From: Marinobacter sp. | GTDB taxonomy: Bacteria > Pseudomonadota > Gammaproteobacteria > Pseudomonadales > Oleiphilaceae | Direction of reading: 5' to 3' | NCBI GenBank assembly: GCA_029264995.1 | Contig: JAJUKC010000007.1 | Coordinates: forward strand, 1-55,652 | Length of the DNA stretch: 55,652 nt | Part shown: positions 39,575-48,455 of the stretch, one piece after another | How positions within the stretch are numbered: position 1 is the first letter of the stretch | Layout of the letters: every line of letters begins with the position of its first letter | The notes under the pieces: model-generated | Databases searched by the model: none | What the model was told of the DNA's origin: nothing | Seen by the model: only the letters and a program-made list of their open reading frames with translations | Position numbers and translations under genes: made by a program

Positions 39575-40447
39575 TTATCGACCCTCCAGCCTGCGCAGGT
39601 AGCGACCCTGCCAGAGGTTAATGGAGAACAGTAGAATCAGCGAGGCCAGCAACACCAGCGATGCGATAGCACTGGCGGCCGCGTAGTCATACTCCTGCAG
39701 ACGGATGAAGATCATCAGGCTGGTGACTTCGCTGACATAGGGCGTGTTGCCGGCGATAAAGATAATCGCACCGAATTCTCCCAGGCTCCGCGTGAAGGAC
39801 AACGCGATTCCTGTCACCAGGGCGGGCCAGAGTGAGGGGAAGATAACTTTGCGGAACACACGCCCGTCAGATGCTCCCAGGCTAACAGCGGCTTCTTCAT
39901 CAGCTGGCGACAGCTCCTCAAGCACTGGCTGCACCGTACGCACCACAAACGGGATACTGGTGAAGGCCATGGCCACCACGATGCCCAGTGGCGTAAACGC
40001 AACTTCAAGACCGATTTTAGCCAGCCACTGGCCGTACCAGCCATTCTGGGAAAACAGCGTTGCCAGGGTGATGCCGGCGACGGCGGTGGGCAGTGCGAAG
40101 GGCAGGTCGACCACAGCATCGACAATGCGCTTGCCCGGAAATTCGTAACGAACCAACACCCAGGCCAGCAGTAATCCAAACAGGCCGTTGAACAGCGACG
40201 CCGCGAGGGCCGTCCATAACGTGACCTTGTAGGACTCCACCACGCGAGGATCGGTGATGGTGAACCAGAACTGATCCCAGGTCATACCAGAGGTTTCGAC
40301 GACGAGTCCTGTCATCGGCAGCAGTAACACCAGGCTGACAAAAAACAGCGAAATGCCGAGGCTCAGACCGAACCCCGGTAAAACCCGTTTGCTACGACGA
40401 CCAAGGCGCCGCACCGGGGCGACGCCTGCTTGAGCGGAGGTGGACAT
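39575..40447 (-). CDS. cysT: Sulfate ABC importer permease CysT (CysU)
   Basis: A 290-residue permease with about six membrane segments. EAA loop EEAAVSLGASDGRVFRKVIFPSLWPALVTG (~193-222) and the CysT hallmark RSLGEFGAIIFIAGNTPYVSEVTSLMIFIRLQEYDYAAASAIA. The first ~20 residues (RRLGRRSKRVLPGFGLSL) are the usual basic lead-in. It lies 9 bp downstream of the binding-protein gene. Confidence 0.92.
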   Translation of the reverse strand: MSTSAQAGVAPVRRLGRRSKRVLPGFGLSLGISLFFVSLVLLLPMTGLVVETSGMTWDQFWFTITDPRVVESYKVTLWTALAASLFNGLFGLLLAWVLVRYEFPGKRIVDAVVDLPFALPTAVAGITLATLFSQNGWYGQWLAKIGLEVAFTPLGIVVAMAFTSIPFVVRTVQPVLEELSPADEEAAVSLGASDGRVFRKVIFPSLWPALVTGIALSFTRSLGEFGAIIFIAGNTPYVSEVTSLMIFIRLQEYDYAAASAIASLVLLASLILLFSINLWQGRYLRRLEGR

Positions 40448-40456
40448 GGCTTGCTC

Positions 40457-41461
40457 TTACCGGCGCCGCTGCAACCGGTCCAGCTTGCCCCCGCTACTGA
40501 AATGGGTGCTCATGGCGTTTTCCCAACCACCGGTAATCTCGTCGATGGACAGCAGTTTCAGTTCCGGGAAGCGATCGGCATTCTCGGCTTTCACGGCGTC
40601 GTTGTGAACGCGGTAATTAAAGCCTGCCAGCAGGCGCTGGGAGTCTTCGGTATAAAGGTGCTCCAGGTACTCCTTGGCCAGCTCGGCGGTGCCATTCTGT
40701 TCAACGTAGTCATCAATCCACGTTACCGGGAATTCGGCGAGGAAACTTACCTTGGGCGTAACTGCCACGTATTCACCGTTCTCGAAACGGTCTGCAATGT
40801 TAAGAACCTCCGACTCGAAGGTCAGCAGCACATCGCCAATGCCCCGCTCAACAAAGGTGGTTGTGGCACCACGACCGCCACTGTCAAAAACCCGTACCTG
40901 ACCGAGCAGGTCCGCCATGAACTGATCAATTTTTTCCTGATCGTCGCCAAACTGGTCCTGGGCGTAGCCCAGAGCGGCAAGGTAGGTGTAGCGGCCGTTT
41001 CCGGAGGTCTTCGGGTTCGGCATCACCAGCTGAACGTCTTCTCGGATCAGGTCGTCCCAGTTCTCGATATTCTTGGGATTACCCTCACGCACCAGAAACG
41101 CCATGGTTGAGTAGTAGGGCGAGCTGTTATTCGGCAGGCGATCAGCCCAGTCTTCAGGAATCAGGCGACCACGCTGGTGCAGGATGTCGATGTCGGTCAC
41201 CTGGTTGAACGTTGCAACATCGGCTTTCAGGCCCTGGATAATGGCCTGCGCCTGCTTGGATGAACCTGCATGGGACTGTTTGATTTCGACCGTTTCGCCA
41301 GTCTTTTCCTGCCAGTGCTTTTTGAACTCTTCGTTGTAGGCAGCGAACAGTTCGCGGGCGATGTCGTAAGAAGTGTTGAGCAGCTCCCGGTCTGCAGCCA
41401 GTACCGGTTGGGCGGAGAGCAGGGCGGCGCCGAGCGCGATTCCCTTGAAAAGTTGCTTCAT
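40457..41461 (-). CDS. sbp: Sulfate-binding periplasmic protein
   Basis: A 334-residue exported binding protein: signal peptide MKQLFKGIALGAALLSAQPV with cleavage after VLA (~22), then LLNTSYDIARELFAAYNEEF, QSHAGSSKQAQAIIQGL, NPKTSGNGRYTYLAALGYA and FDSGGRGATTTFVERGIGDVL, all sulfate-contacting or family blocks. Sbp and CysP are hard to tell apart by eye; I chose sbp for the SYDIARELF and HAGSSKQA wording. It heads the importer operon, and its ribosome-binding site lies inside a strong hairpin (next entry). Confidence 0.9.
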   Translation of the reverse strand: MKQLFKGIALGAALLSAQPVLAADRELLNTSYDIARELFAAYNEEFKKHWQEKTGETVEIKQSHAGSSKQAQAIIQGLKADVATFNQVTDIDILHQRGRLIPEDWADRLPNNSSPYYSTMAFLVREGNPKNIENWDDLIREDVQLVMPNPKTSGNGRYTYLAALGYAQDQFGDDQEKIDQFMADLLGQVRVFDSGGRGATTTFVERGIGDVLLTFESEVLNIADRFENGEYVAVTPKVSFLAEFPVTWIDDYVEQNGTAELAKEYLEHLYTEDSQRLLAGFNYRVHNDAVKAENADRFPELKLLSIDEITGGWENAMSTHFSSGGKLDRLQRRR

Positions 41462-41466
41462 AACGA

Positions 41467-41499
41467 GCTCCTCAGAATGATGGTTCTAATCTGAGGAGC
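41467..41499 (-). promoter_or_regulatory. Perfect inverted repeat burying the sbp Shine-Dalgarno
   Basis: On the minus strand GCTCCTCAGA (41499-41490), a 13-nt loop, and TCTGAGGAGC (41476-41467) pair perfectly over 10 bp. The second arm contains the ribosome-binding site GAGGAG, five nucleotides before the sbp ATG at 41461. In mRNA the hairpin would block ribosome entry; opening it would switch translation on. Upstream (41505-41560) is very AT-rich and probably holds the promoter or CysB region. Confidence 0.75.
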
Positions 41500-41578
41500 A
41501 ATCTAACAAAAGGTTTTAAGAACGAAAAATATTAAAAATAAATATTAAAAGGCTTGTTTGGCATATAGGGACCGGTAA

Positions 41579-42553
41579 TTAGTAGCGTAGCAGTGCCGAC
41601 CCCCAGGTAAAGCCGCCGCCAAAGGCTTCCAGCAGAACCACCTGCCCGCGCTGGATTCGACCATCGCGGACGGCTTCATCCAGCGCCAACGGGATGGATG
41701 AAGCCGACGTATTGCCATGACGATTGACGGTCACCACCACCTGATCCATAGGCATATCCAGCTTTCGGGCCGTGGCAGCGATAATCCGCAAGTTGGCCTG
41801 GTGCGGAACCAGCCAGTCGATCTCGGATTTCTGCATCTGGTTGGCTTCCAGGGTTTCATCGACAATCCGGCCGAGCGTGTTCACCGCCACCTTGAAGACT
41901 TCGTTGCCTTTCATTTCCACAAACGCCTGGCCGGCTTTTACCGCATCGAAATCGTTCGCAATGCCGCAGGGGACGTGCAGTAACTCCTCATACCGGCCAT
42001 CGGCGTGGAGATGAGTAGACAGAATGCCGGTGTCCTCACTGGCCTCCAGCACAACGGCGCCGGCGCCGTCGCCAAAAAGCACGCAGGTGGTGCGGTCTTC
42101 CCAGTTAAGGATGCGGGAGAACACCTCCGCGCCGATCACCAGCGCCTTTTTGCTTGAACCGGTACGGATGAACTTCTCTGCGGTGGCCAGAGCATAGACG
42201 AAACCGCTGCATACTGCCTGAATATCAAAGGCGGGGCAGCCCTGAATACCGAGCCGGGCCTGCAGGATACAGGCGCAACTGGGGAATACCTTGTCTGGCG
42301 TGGTGGTGGCAAAAACAATCAGATCAATATCGGTGGTTTCAATACCGGCGGCTTCAATGGCGTTCAGGGCCGCTTGCTCAGCAAGATCCACCGTGCTTTG
42401 TCCGGGCAGGGCAATATGCCGTTGCTCGATACCGGTGCGTTCGCGAATCCACTGATCAGAGGTCTCCACCTTCTGTTCCAGGTCGCGATTGGTAACGATG
42501 TTGTCCGGCAGATAGGAACCGGTTCCGGCAATGCGTGCAAAGGTCATGGACAA
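41579..42553 (-). CDS. fabH: Beta-ketoacyl-ACP synthase III (FabH)
   Basis: A 324-residue thiolase-fold enzyme that condenses acetyl-CoA with malonyl-ACP to start fatty-acid synthesis. The catalytic triad is C115 (QAVCSGFVY), H251 (PHQANLR) and N281 ([10 protein letters not shown]). The C-terminus [14 protein letters not shown] is typical. It stands alone here, away from the fab/plsX cluster, so it may be a second FabH with a different starter preference. Next to branched-chain acid genes 4 kb away, branched starters are conceivable but unproven. Confidence 0.9.
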   Translation of the reverse strand: MSMTFARIAGTGSYLPDNIVTNRDLEQKVETSDQWIRERTGIEQRHIALPGQSTVDLAEQAALNAIEAAGIETTDIDLIVFATTTPDKVFPSCACILQARLGIQGCPAFDIQAVCSGFVYALATAEKFIRTGSSKKALVIGAEVFSRILNWEDRTTCVLFGDGAGAVVLEASEDTGILSTHLHADGRYEELLHVPCGIANDFDAVKAGQAFVEMKGNEVFKVAVNTLGRIVDETLEANQMQKSEIDWLVPHQANLRIIAATARKLDMPMDQVVVTVNRHGNTSASSIPLALDEAVRDGRIQRGQVVLLEAFGGGFTWGSALLRY

Positions 42554-42633
42554 TTTCCAGGGGTTTATTGGGTAACGATAGACCCATGCTAAACCTTTGC
42601 AACCGGGTTGGTTATTAGCGGATTGTCAAAGAC

Positions 42634-42663
42634 TGCCCGGGCGACATATTGGTCACCCGGGCA
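42634..42663 (-). terminator. Hairpin downstream of the alcohol dehydrogenase
   Basis: TGCCCGGG..GAC and GTC..CCCGGGCA form an 8+3 bp stem with one mismatch around a 6-nt loop, starting 12 bp after the dehydrogenase stop on the minus strand. Only a short T-rich run (GTCTTTG) follows. It separates this gene from fabH. Confidence 0.6.
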
Positions 42664-42675
42664 AGGGGAGGGAGA

Positions 42676-43731
42676 TCAGCCTTCTTTCAGCGTTTTCATA
42701 TCAATGACGAAGCGATACTTCACATCGCCTTTCTTCATGCGAACGTAGGCTTCGTTTATGTTGTGGATATCCAGCATCTCGATATCGCAGGTGATGTCAT
42801 GCTCCGCACAGAAATCCAGAACCTCCTGGGTTTCCGGCATACCACCAATGAGAGAACCGGCCACCACACGGCGCTTGGTCACCAGCAGGCCGGCCTGAAG
42901 GGCGGGCTCAATTGGTGTGAGCAAACCTACGAGGATATGGGTGCCGTCGTACTTGAGGCATTTCAGGTACGGATTGAGATCGTGGGCCACCGGAATGGTG
43001 TCGAGCAGAAAATCGAAAGAATCGGCGGCGGCTTTCATCTGTTCCTTGTCGGTGGAAATGATGACGTGGTCCGCACCCTGCTTCTTCGCTTCCGCCACCT
43101 TGGCTTCAGAACGGGTAAAGATAGTGACTTCGGCACCCAGCGCCTTGGCGAATTTCACGCCCATGTGGCCGAGACCGCCCATCCCCAGCACGCCTACCTT
43201 GTGGCCTTTGCCGACCTTGAAATGCTTTAGGGGTGAATAGGTGGTGATGCCTGCACACAGAATGGGCGCCGCACTGGCCGGGTCGAGTTTTTCCGGCACC
43301 CGAACAACAAAGCGTTCGCTGACAACAATCCGCTCGGAATAGCCGCCGTGAGTGACCGAGCCATCGTGGCGGTCCAGGCTACCGTAGGTCATGGTGGAGC
43401 CTTCAATACAGTACTGCTCCAGGCCGGAGTCGCAGGCGGAACAACTGCGACAGCTGTCTACCATGCAGCCCACGCCGACCAGGTCGCCGGCTTTGAAGTG
43501 ACTGACCTCCGGCCCAACAGCGGTAACTCGGCCAACAATTTCATGGCCCGGAATGACCGGATATTTTGAGCCACCCCAATCATTTTCAACGGTGTGGAGG
43601 TCACTGTGGCAGACACCGCAGTAGTCGATCTCGATCGCAACGTCGTCTGCACGGAGCTCCCGGCGATCAATGGCGTAGGGGGCCAGGCCGGAATCCGGGG
43701 CAGTGGCGGCGTATGCTTTGGTATTGGCCAT
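42676..43731 (-). CDS. Zinc-dependent NADP(H) alcohol dehydrogenase, YahK/CAD-like
   Basis: A 351-residue medium-chain dehydrogenase. Catalytic zinc Cys in CGVCHSDLHTVENDW (~37-51) and GHEIVGRV (~63-70), structural zinc cysteines CRSCSACDSGLEQYC (~98-112), and cofactor loop GMGGLGHMGVKFAKALGAEVTIFTRSEAK (~177-205; Ser-Arg suggests NADP). It matches the broad-specificity aldehyde reductases of the cinnamyl alcohol dehydrogenase group. The start ATG 43731 has AAGGAG 7 bp before it. Confidence 0.88.
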   Translation of the reverse strand: MANTKAYAATAPDSGLAPYAIDRRELRADDVAIEIDYCGVCHSDLHTVENDWGGSKYPVIPGHEIVGRVTAVGPEVSHFKAGDLVGVGCMVDSCRSCSACDSGLEQYCIEGSTMTYGSLDRHDGSVTHGGYSERIVVSERFVVRVPEKLDPASAAPILCAGITTYSPLKHFKVGKGHKVGVLGMGGLGHMGVKFAKALGAEVTIFTRSEAKVAEAKKQGADHVIISTDKEQMKAAADSFDFLLDTIPVAHDLNPYLKCLKYDGTHILVGLLTPIEPALQAGLLVTKRRVVAGSLIGGMPETQEVLDFCAEHDITCDIEMLDIHNINEAYVRMKKGDVKYRFVIDMKTLKEG

Positions 43732-43854
43732 TCGTTCACTCCTTTTCAGTTTTAGAACAAGGATCACGGTTCTGCGGCAGCAGGACAGTTACCTTGTGTA
43801 ACTCAGCACATTTCAATTGTAACCTACGTATTCCACTCCATCAGGGATGACCAG

Positions 43855-44436
43855 ATGACAAACACGCAATCTCTTAAAGCTGTGTGGCTGGCGAGCGCAA
43901 TCGCGCTGGGCGCGGGCCTGGTCAGCGGTTGTATGCCGGGCACCATTGCCACAGGCGTGGGCACCGGCTTTGTGTATGAACAGAAACAGGACCATAAGCA
44001 TCGCCATGAAGTGGAGCGGGCGGTGGATCAATACGTTGAGGATCACGCCAATTCTCCGTGCAGGCACGGTGAGGACCGGGTAATGGAGTCTGCGGCGGAG
44101 ATTCTCAAAGAATACCGGTTAACCGGTTTGAAGGAAGTGCTGGGCCGACTGGATAAGATCTATCAGGATGAAAGCCAGCCGGATCGCATCCGGGCCGGTG
44201 CCCTGTACAACATGGCGGTCCTGCAGTCGCGACGCAAGGAACCCAACAAAGTGCTCGCGCGGGAGTACTTCAAGCGCCTGTATGTGGAATTTCCCAACGA
44301 GTATCGCTGCATCTTTGAAGAATCAGACTGGCGGGATTCGATGATCGAGCAGCAATTACTGCTGCCCGGCGAGACGGTTGAATCCTTCCTGAGAGATGCG
44401 AAATCTGATGTGGAACGCATGAAGCGGCAGGACTGA
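43855..44436 (+). CDS. Small predicted lipoprotein
   Basis: A 193-residue protein with a lipoprotein signal (LASAIALGAGLVSGC, Cys ~26). The mature part is helical and highly charged, with an AGALYNMAVLQSRR stretch that looks like one tetratricopeptide-type helix pair. Position +2 after the Cys is Met, so outer-membrane sorting is expected. Function unknown. It converges with the Pro/Glu-rich envelope gene, with 17 bp between stops. Confidence 0.7.
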   Translation: MTNTQSLKAVWLASAIALGAGLVSGCMPGTIATGVGTGFVYEQKQDHKHRHEVERAVDQYVEDHANSPCRHGEDRVMESAAEILKEYRLTGLKEVLGRLDKIYQDESQPDRIRAGALYNMAVLQSRRKEPNKVLAREYFKRLYVEFPNEYRCIFEESDWRDSMIEQQLLLPGETVESFLRDAKSDVERMKRQD

Positions 44437-44453
44437 GCCTGCCGCCTTCAAAA

Positions 44454-45410
44454 TCAGGCTATCCAGCCGAAGAAGAAATCAAATAGCCAGGAGAAGAAGC
44501 CGCCGCTGCTCTGGGGGCGCGGTTCTGCCTGGGCTTCCTGATTGGCAACCGGCTCGCTGGCGTTTGCCGCTGGTGCATCCACAATCACGGGTTCTGGCTC
44601 GGTCGTTTTTGCGACAACAACCTCTTGTGCTGGCTCCGTTTGCGAAAGCTCGGGCTCTTCTTCAACGGCGACCGGCTCATCCGGGCCCGCTGCGGTGGGC
44701 TCGGTAGGCAATTGGGCGATCAGCTCTTCGTTATCACCAGTGACCACCTCGACAACTTCTGCTGACTCTTGAACTGTGGTGGCTGGCGCTTGACTGCTTT
44801 CGGCAACGGATGAAGAAAGCTCTGTAACACGCTGTTCTGTTTGGCTTTCACTCGGACCGGGTTCAGAATCTTCTGCTGGGACCGATTGCGCTGCCGGCTC
44901 CAGGGCCGCAACCTGAATCTCTCGCGGTTCTGTGGCATCCACGATCTCTGGCTCGACTGTTTCCGGTTCAGGTTCCTGAGCTTCGGGAATTGGCTCCGGC
45001 CTGGGCTCTGGCGCGACAGCGGCAACGGAACGGGTGGGTGACGGGACTTTTGCGGTAATTCCAAGTTGATCACGTGCCGCAGACCGGGAAGCCACAGAAT
45101 TGCTCTGGATCGTCAGGGCCGGAGCCGCCTCAATACCAAGGGATTTGAGCGTGGCTGAATCCAGATTTCCGCTTGCTGAGAGCTCTGGGCGATCGGACTG
45201 ATACTGACGAATGGCAGTTCGCAGCTTGGCGTCTATCCAGCCGTCGGCCGTGCCGATATCGTAACCGGACCCATAAAGCGCATTTTCCGCAGCAAAGACG
45301 GTATGGGTGGGAGAGGCTGCCTGGGCCCAGCCACAGATGGCAATGCTTGAGACAACGGCCAGACTTTGCGCGGCGGTTTTGCGGCGTCCCTGCAACGGTG
45401 AGCGTTTCAT
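44454..45410 (-). CDS. Exported protein: peptidoglycan-binding-like domain, long Pro/Glu linker, aromatic tail
   Basis: A 318-residue protein. Signal peptide ~1-32 (AAQSLAVVSSIAICGWAQA). Then a peptidoglycan-binding-1-like domain (ALYGSGYDIGTADGWIDAKL, RTAIRQYQSDRPELSASGNLDSATLKSLGI, ~39-94). Residues ~125-300 are a low-complexity P/E/V/A linker with repeated EPEP, VEP and TEPE pieces. The last 14 residues, FFSWLFDFFFGWIA, are strongly aromatic and hydrophobic. I infer a periplasm-spanning tether with its head on the cell wall and its tail in a membrane. No family name known to me. Confidence 0.75.
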   Translation of the reverse strand: MKRSPLQGRRKTAAQSLAVVSSIAICGWAQAASPTHTVFAAENALYGSGYDIGTADGWIDAKLRTAIRQYQSDRPELSASGNLDSATLKSLGIEAAPALTIQSNSVASRSAARDQLGITAKVPSPTRSVAAVAPEPRPEPIPEAQEPEPETVEPEIVDATEPREIQVAALEPAAQSVPAEDSEPGPSESQTEQRVTELSSSVAESSQAPATTVQESAEVVEVVTGDNEELIAQLPTEPTAAGPDEPVAVEEEPELSQTEPAQEVVVAKTTEPEPVIVDAPAANASEPVANQEAQAEPRPQSSGGFFSWLFDFFFGWIA

Positions 45411-45619
45411 GGCGAATCCCTCCAGAGGCTCTTTGGTATTGTTGTTTACATATTGTTACCGAGTGTCTTCACGGTATCAGGGATTAATAGTTGCGCCTAT
45501 GAAGTGGTTAACAAGTTGGCGCAAGGTGCCCGTAGGATGTTGCGGAGGTTGCTGGTATTGTCACAACCCATCAGGCACAGAACGGGCAGAGCACCCCCGG
45601 CAGCTTTGGCAGACCAAGC

Positions 45620-46609
45620 ATGCAAAATCTCGATTATCGCGTTATACAGCAGGCCATTGACTGGCTGGAGCAGGGGCACACGATCTGGCTATGCACTGTG
45701 CTGTCCACGTTCGGCTCTTCTCCCCGGGAACCCGGAGCGATGATGGTAGCGAAAGCCGACGGGGCGCATTTTGGTTCACTGTCGGGCGGCTGTGTGGAAG
45801 AGGATTTTTTGCATCGGCTGGTGAACGGGGAATATACCCTGCCAACCGTTGTCCTTCGCTATGACGGCCCCAGCCAGGATAGCGGGAATCCGCGGGTGAA
45901 GCTGCCCTGCGGGGGTGTGCTCGAAGTGCTGGTGGAAAAGCGGTCTCCGGAGATTCATTTTATCGATCAGCTGCGGACGCTGCTGCAAGGGCTTTCAAGT
46001 GGTGAAGCTTTGGAGCGGGAAGTAGGCCTGGCTGGTGGCAACGTCAGTCTCCACCCTGTCGATGATCACGGTAGCCGGGTCATTTGGGAGCAGGGAAGCG
46101 AGACCATAAAGATTGTTGTCACACCCGTCGCACGATTGATTCTGGCCGGATATTCAACGGTAGCGGACGCCTGCGCCCGGTTTGCTCTGGGCCTGGGTTA
46201 TGAGGTGGTGCTTTGCGATCCAAGGGAAGACATTGCAGGCACCCACAATTTGCCCGAAGGTGTCGAGTTTATTGCTCAGCTGCCCTCCGTATACCTCGGC
46301 AAAGACGGTGCCTGCGCCCCCTCGACGGCCGTAGTGGCCACTACGCACGATCCAAAGATTGATGACCTGGCGATGATGGCCGCGGTCAAAACTCCGGCCG
46401 GATATATCGGTGTCATGGGCTCAATGCGCGCGTCAAGAGCCCGGGCGGAACGGTTGAAGCGCAGTGGTGGGCTTACCGAGGCCGAGATTCAACGCATCCA
46501 TATGCCGGTGGGGCTGGATATCGGCAGCAAGACACCGGCCGAGATTGCCCTGTCGATTATGGCCGACGTGGTTCGCGTCCGGCGCCAGCATTTCGGGGCG
46601 ATCAGCTAA
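45620..46609 (+). CDS. XdhC/CoxI-family protein
   Basis: A 329-residue protein of the XdhC family, which handles the molybdenum cofactor for xanthine-dehydrogenase-type enzymes. The N-terminal domain has STFGSSPREPGAMMVAKADGAHFGSLSGGCVEEDFL (~29-64). The C-terminal Rossmann-like domain has LCDPREDIAGTHNLPEGVEF and ATTHDPKIDDLAMMAAV, then GYIGVMGSMRASRARAERL. No xdhA/xdhB or other molybdoenzyme lies nearby, so its client is elsewhere. The 3' end overlaps the kinase gene by 8 bp (convergent). Confidence 0.88.
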   Translation: MQNLDYRVIQQAIDWLEQGHTIWLCTVLSTFGSSPREPGAMMVAKADGAHFGSLSGGCVEEDFLHRLVNGEYTLPTVVLRYDGPSQDSGNPRVKLPCGGVLEVLVEKRSPEIHFIDQLRTLLQGLSSGEALEREVGLAGGNVSLHPVDDHGSRVIWEQGSETIKIVVTPVARLILAGYSTVADACARFALGLGYEVVLCDPREDIAGTHNLPEGVEFIAQLPSVYLGKDGACAPSTAVVATTHDPKIDDLAMMAAVKTPAGYIGVMGSMRASRARAERLKRSGGLTEAEIQRIHMPVGLDIGSKTPAEIALSIMADVVRVRRQHFGAIS

Positions 46610-48449
46610 TAACACTCTCGGTTCTCGGGTTTCGGGGGTAGTACCGGTCGGGTAGCCGCTCGATGTGGGGGAAAAACCGGGTGTCTTTGTAGGGCATCTT
46701 CATATACCCGGACACACCAAGCCCGGTGATCTGTTCCACCGCAGACAGGATCTCGCCCAGCAGCGCCCGGAATTCCGGCTCCCGTTCGGGGTCCAGCAAC
46801 CGGTAATGGCTGTGGATCTTCAGGTGCCGGGGCAGGGCTTCGAAGATGATCATTCCGGTGTGGTGAATGTCGTTCAACCGTTCCAGCGCCCGAATAATCG
46901 TCTCGGGCAATACCAGGAATTCTTCCGGATCGGGCCCATCCTCAAAATAGGAATGCACGCGGCTTTCATCTTCCACTTCCGGCGCTGCGCTCACTTCGTA
47001 GTGTAGGTTCATGCCGGGGGAGACCAGAAACGGCTGGCCCGGGTCTTCACGATCAATGTGCAGGGTATTACGGGCGTTGAACAGGCAGCTTTTGAAGATA
47101 CCTTTGCGGTAGATGGCCTGGGCCAGGTACACCATGTTGTTAACGGCCTGGACAAAGGCCGATTTCAATGTCGGATCATGCAGATTCAGGGAGGTATCGA
47201 TATAGATGCCGTCGGTTTCCCAGCGTACCGCCAGGCCACCTTCTACGGGGTAGCGTCCGAGCCGACTGACCGCCGCCAGAAACGCCTTCTCGGTTTCCCC
47301 CATGCCCTGCATGAAGTTCTTGTAGTAGCGGTCGAGCTGGACGTCGTTGACATCACTCAGGGTCTCCGGCGCGCCTTCCTCCCGCAAAAACGACTTCCGG
47401 GAACTGTATACCACGGTATCGATTTCCTGCCCGGATGCCCTTACCCACACCGGCACTTGCGGGGTGGTTGGCTTTTCCGGCAGGTCAATCATGACCGTGC
47501 GGGCCATTCGGGGCATTTCCCGCAGGTAGTAATCACCGGCCTTGCGACGGGTTTCCGGGTCGGGTGACAGCATGCCATCGAGCATACGGGCAAATTCCAT
47601 GGGAAGCCCCAGAGACGTAGCCGGAATCGCCCGGTGGCCAAATCGGCAGGATTGCGCAGAGGCGAGGGCGTAGAGGGTGCCGGCGGCGCCCTGTTCATCG
47701 AACCGGGGCGAGGAAAGACCACCGTTTAGCTGCTCTTCGCCGATAAAGTACACATCTCCGAGACGGGCATTGGTTTGCTGCAGGTTATCCGACATTAGCT
47801 CCATCACATTGGCCGTGACGAACTGTTGATTGGCATCCAACTGGGCGAACACCGATGAGCCCCAGTCAATCAGGGCAATATTTTCAGTGCGGGCGTCAAA
47901 CACCAGGTTGGACGGTTTGATGTCGCCGTGAACAATGGGGCGGCCGGCGGGCCCGTTTTCCCGGCGCAGGCAGCGCAGAATATCCGCCAGTTGGTCCGCT
48001 ATCCGAATAATAAGCCGGGGTTTCAGGCGGCCTTCCTGCAGGGAGACCTCTTCCAGATTGAGCCCGGCGGCCCGCTCCATGACCAGGATGGGTTGGTTGT
48101 TGGCGCGCTGGAAGGCGATCAGCCGAGGTACTCTGGGGTGATGCACCTGCTCCAGAATGAAGGCTTCGTCTTCCAGGCGATCCTGCAGGTGCTGGGGCAG
48201 GTTGATGCGGGTGAATTTGAACACATGTTCCGGCCCCGGCGTATCCAGGCCGGGAAAGCGGCCGGCAAACACAAAGCCATAGGCACCCTTGCCAATCAGT
48301 TCAACATCCCGGTAACCCAGTTGGCGGAGCTGGGCAACGCAAAGCGCCACCCAGTCCTTGAGCTTCTTGGCATCATCGTGGCTGAGCAGGTAGATCGACT
48401 GCTCTTCCGGTATATAGAATTGCTGAAGATGCTTTTCCTGCTCCATCAC
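46602..48449 (-). CDS. Hanks-type serine/threonine protein kinase, co-operonic with bkd genes
   Basis: A 615-residue soluble kinase. Glycine loop GKGAYGFVF (~53-61), ATP Lys K78 (HVFKF), glutamate near E95, catalytic loop H174-G-D176-I-K178-P-S-N181 (HGD in place of HRD) and metal motif D195-W-G (DWG in place of DFG). The C-terminal half (~340-615) has no domain I recognise, no PASTA repeats and no membrane segment. It follows the E2 gene bkdB by 6 bp on the same strand, so it is the last gene of that operon. A role in phosphorylating the complex or sensing its state is an inference from this position. Confidence 0.82.
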   Translation of the reverse strand: MMEQEKHLQQFYIPEEQSIYLLSHDDAKKLKDWVALCVAQLRQLGYRDVELIGKGAYGFVFAGRFPGLDTPGPEHVFKFTRINLPQHLQDRLEDEAFILEQVHHPRVPRLIAFQRANNQPILVMERAAGLNLEEVSLQEGRLKPRLIIRIADQLADILRCLRRENGPAGRPIVHGDIKPSNLVFDARTENIALIDWGSSVFAQLDANQQFVTANVMELMSDNLQQTNARLGDVYFIGEEQLNGGLSSPRFDEQGAAGTLYALASAQSCRFGHRAIPATSLGLPMEFARMLDGMLSPDPETRRKAGDYYLREMPRMARTVMIDLPEKPTTPQVPVWVRASGQEIDTVVYSSRKSFLREEGAPETLSDVNDVQLDRYYKNFMQGMGETEKAFLAAVSRLGRYPVEGGLAVRWETDGIYIDTSLNLHDPTLKSAFVQAVNNMVYLAQAIYRKGIFKSCLFNARNTLHIDREDPGQPFLVSPGMNLHYEVSAAPEVEDESRVHSYFEDGPDPEEFLVLPETIIRALERLNDIHHTGMIIFEALPRHLKIHSHYRLLDPEREPEFRALLGEILSAVEQITGLGVSGYMKMPYKDTRFFPHIERLPDRYYPRNPRTESVIS

Positions 48450-48455
48450 AGCCCG

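Noticed and set aside
44540..45010. Repetitive DNA under the Pro/Glu linker as a tandem repeat
   Set aside because: The repetition is at amino acid level (EPE, VEP) with varied codons, without a fixed DNA period.
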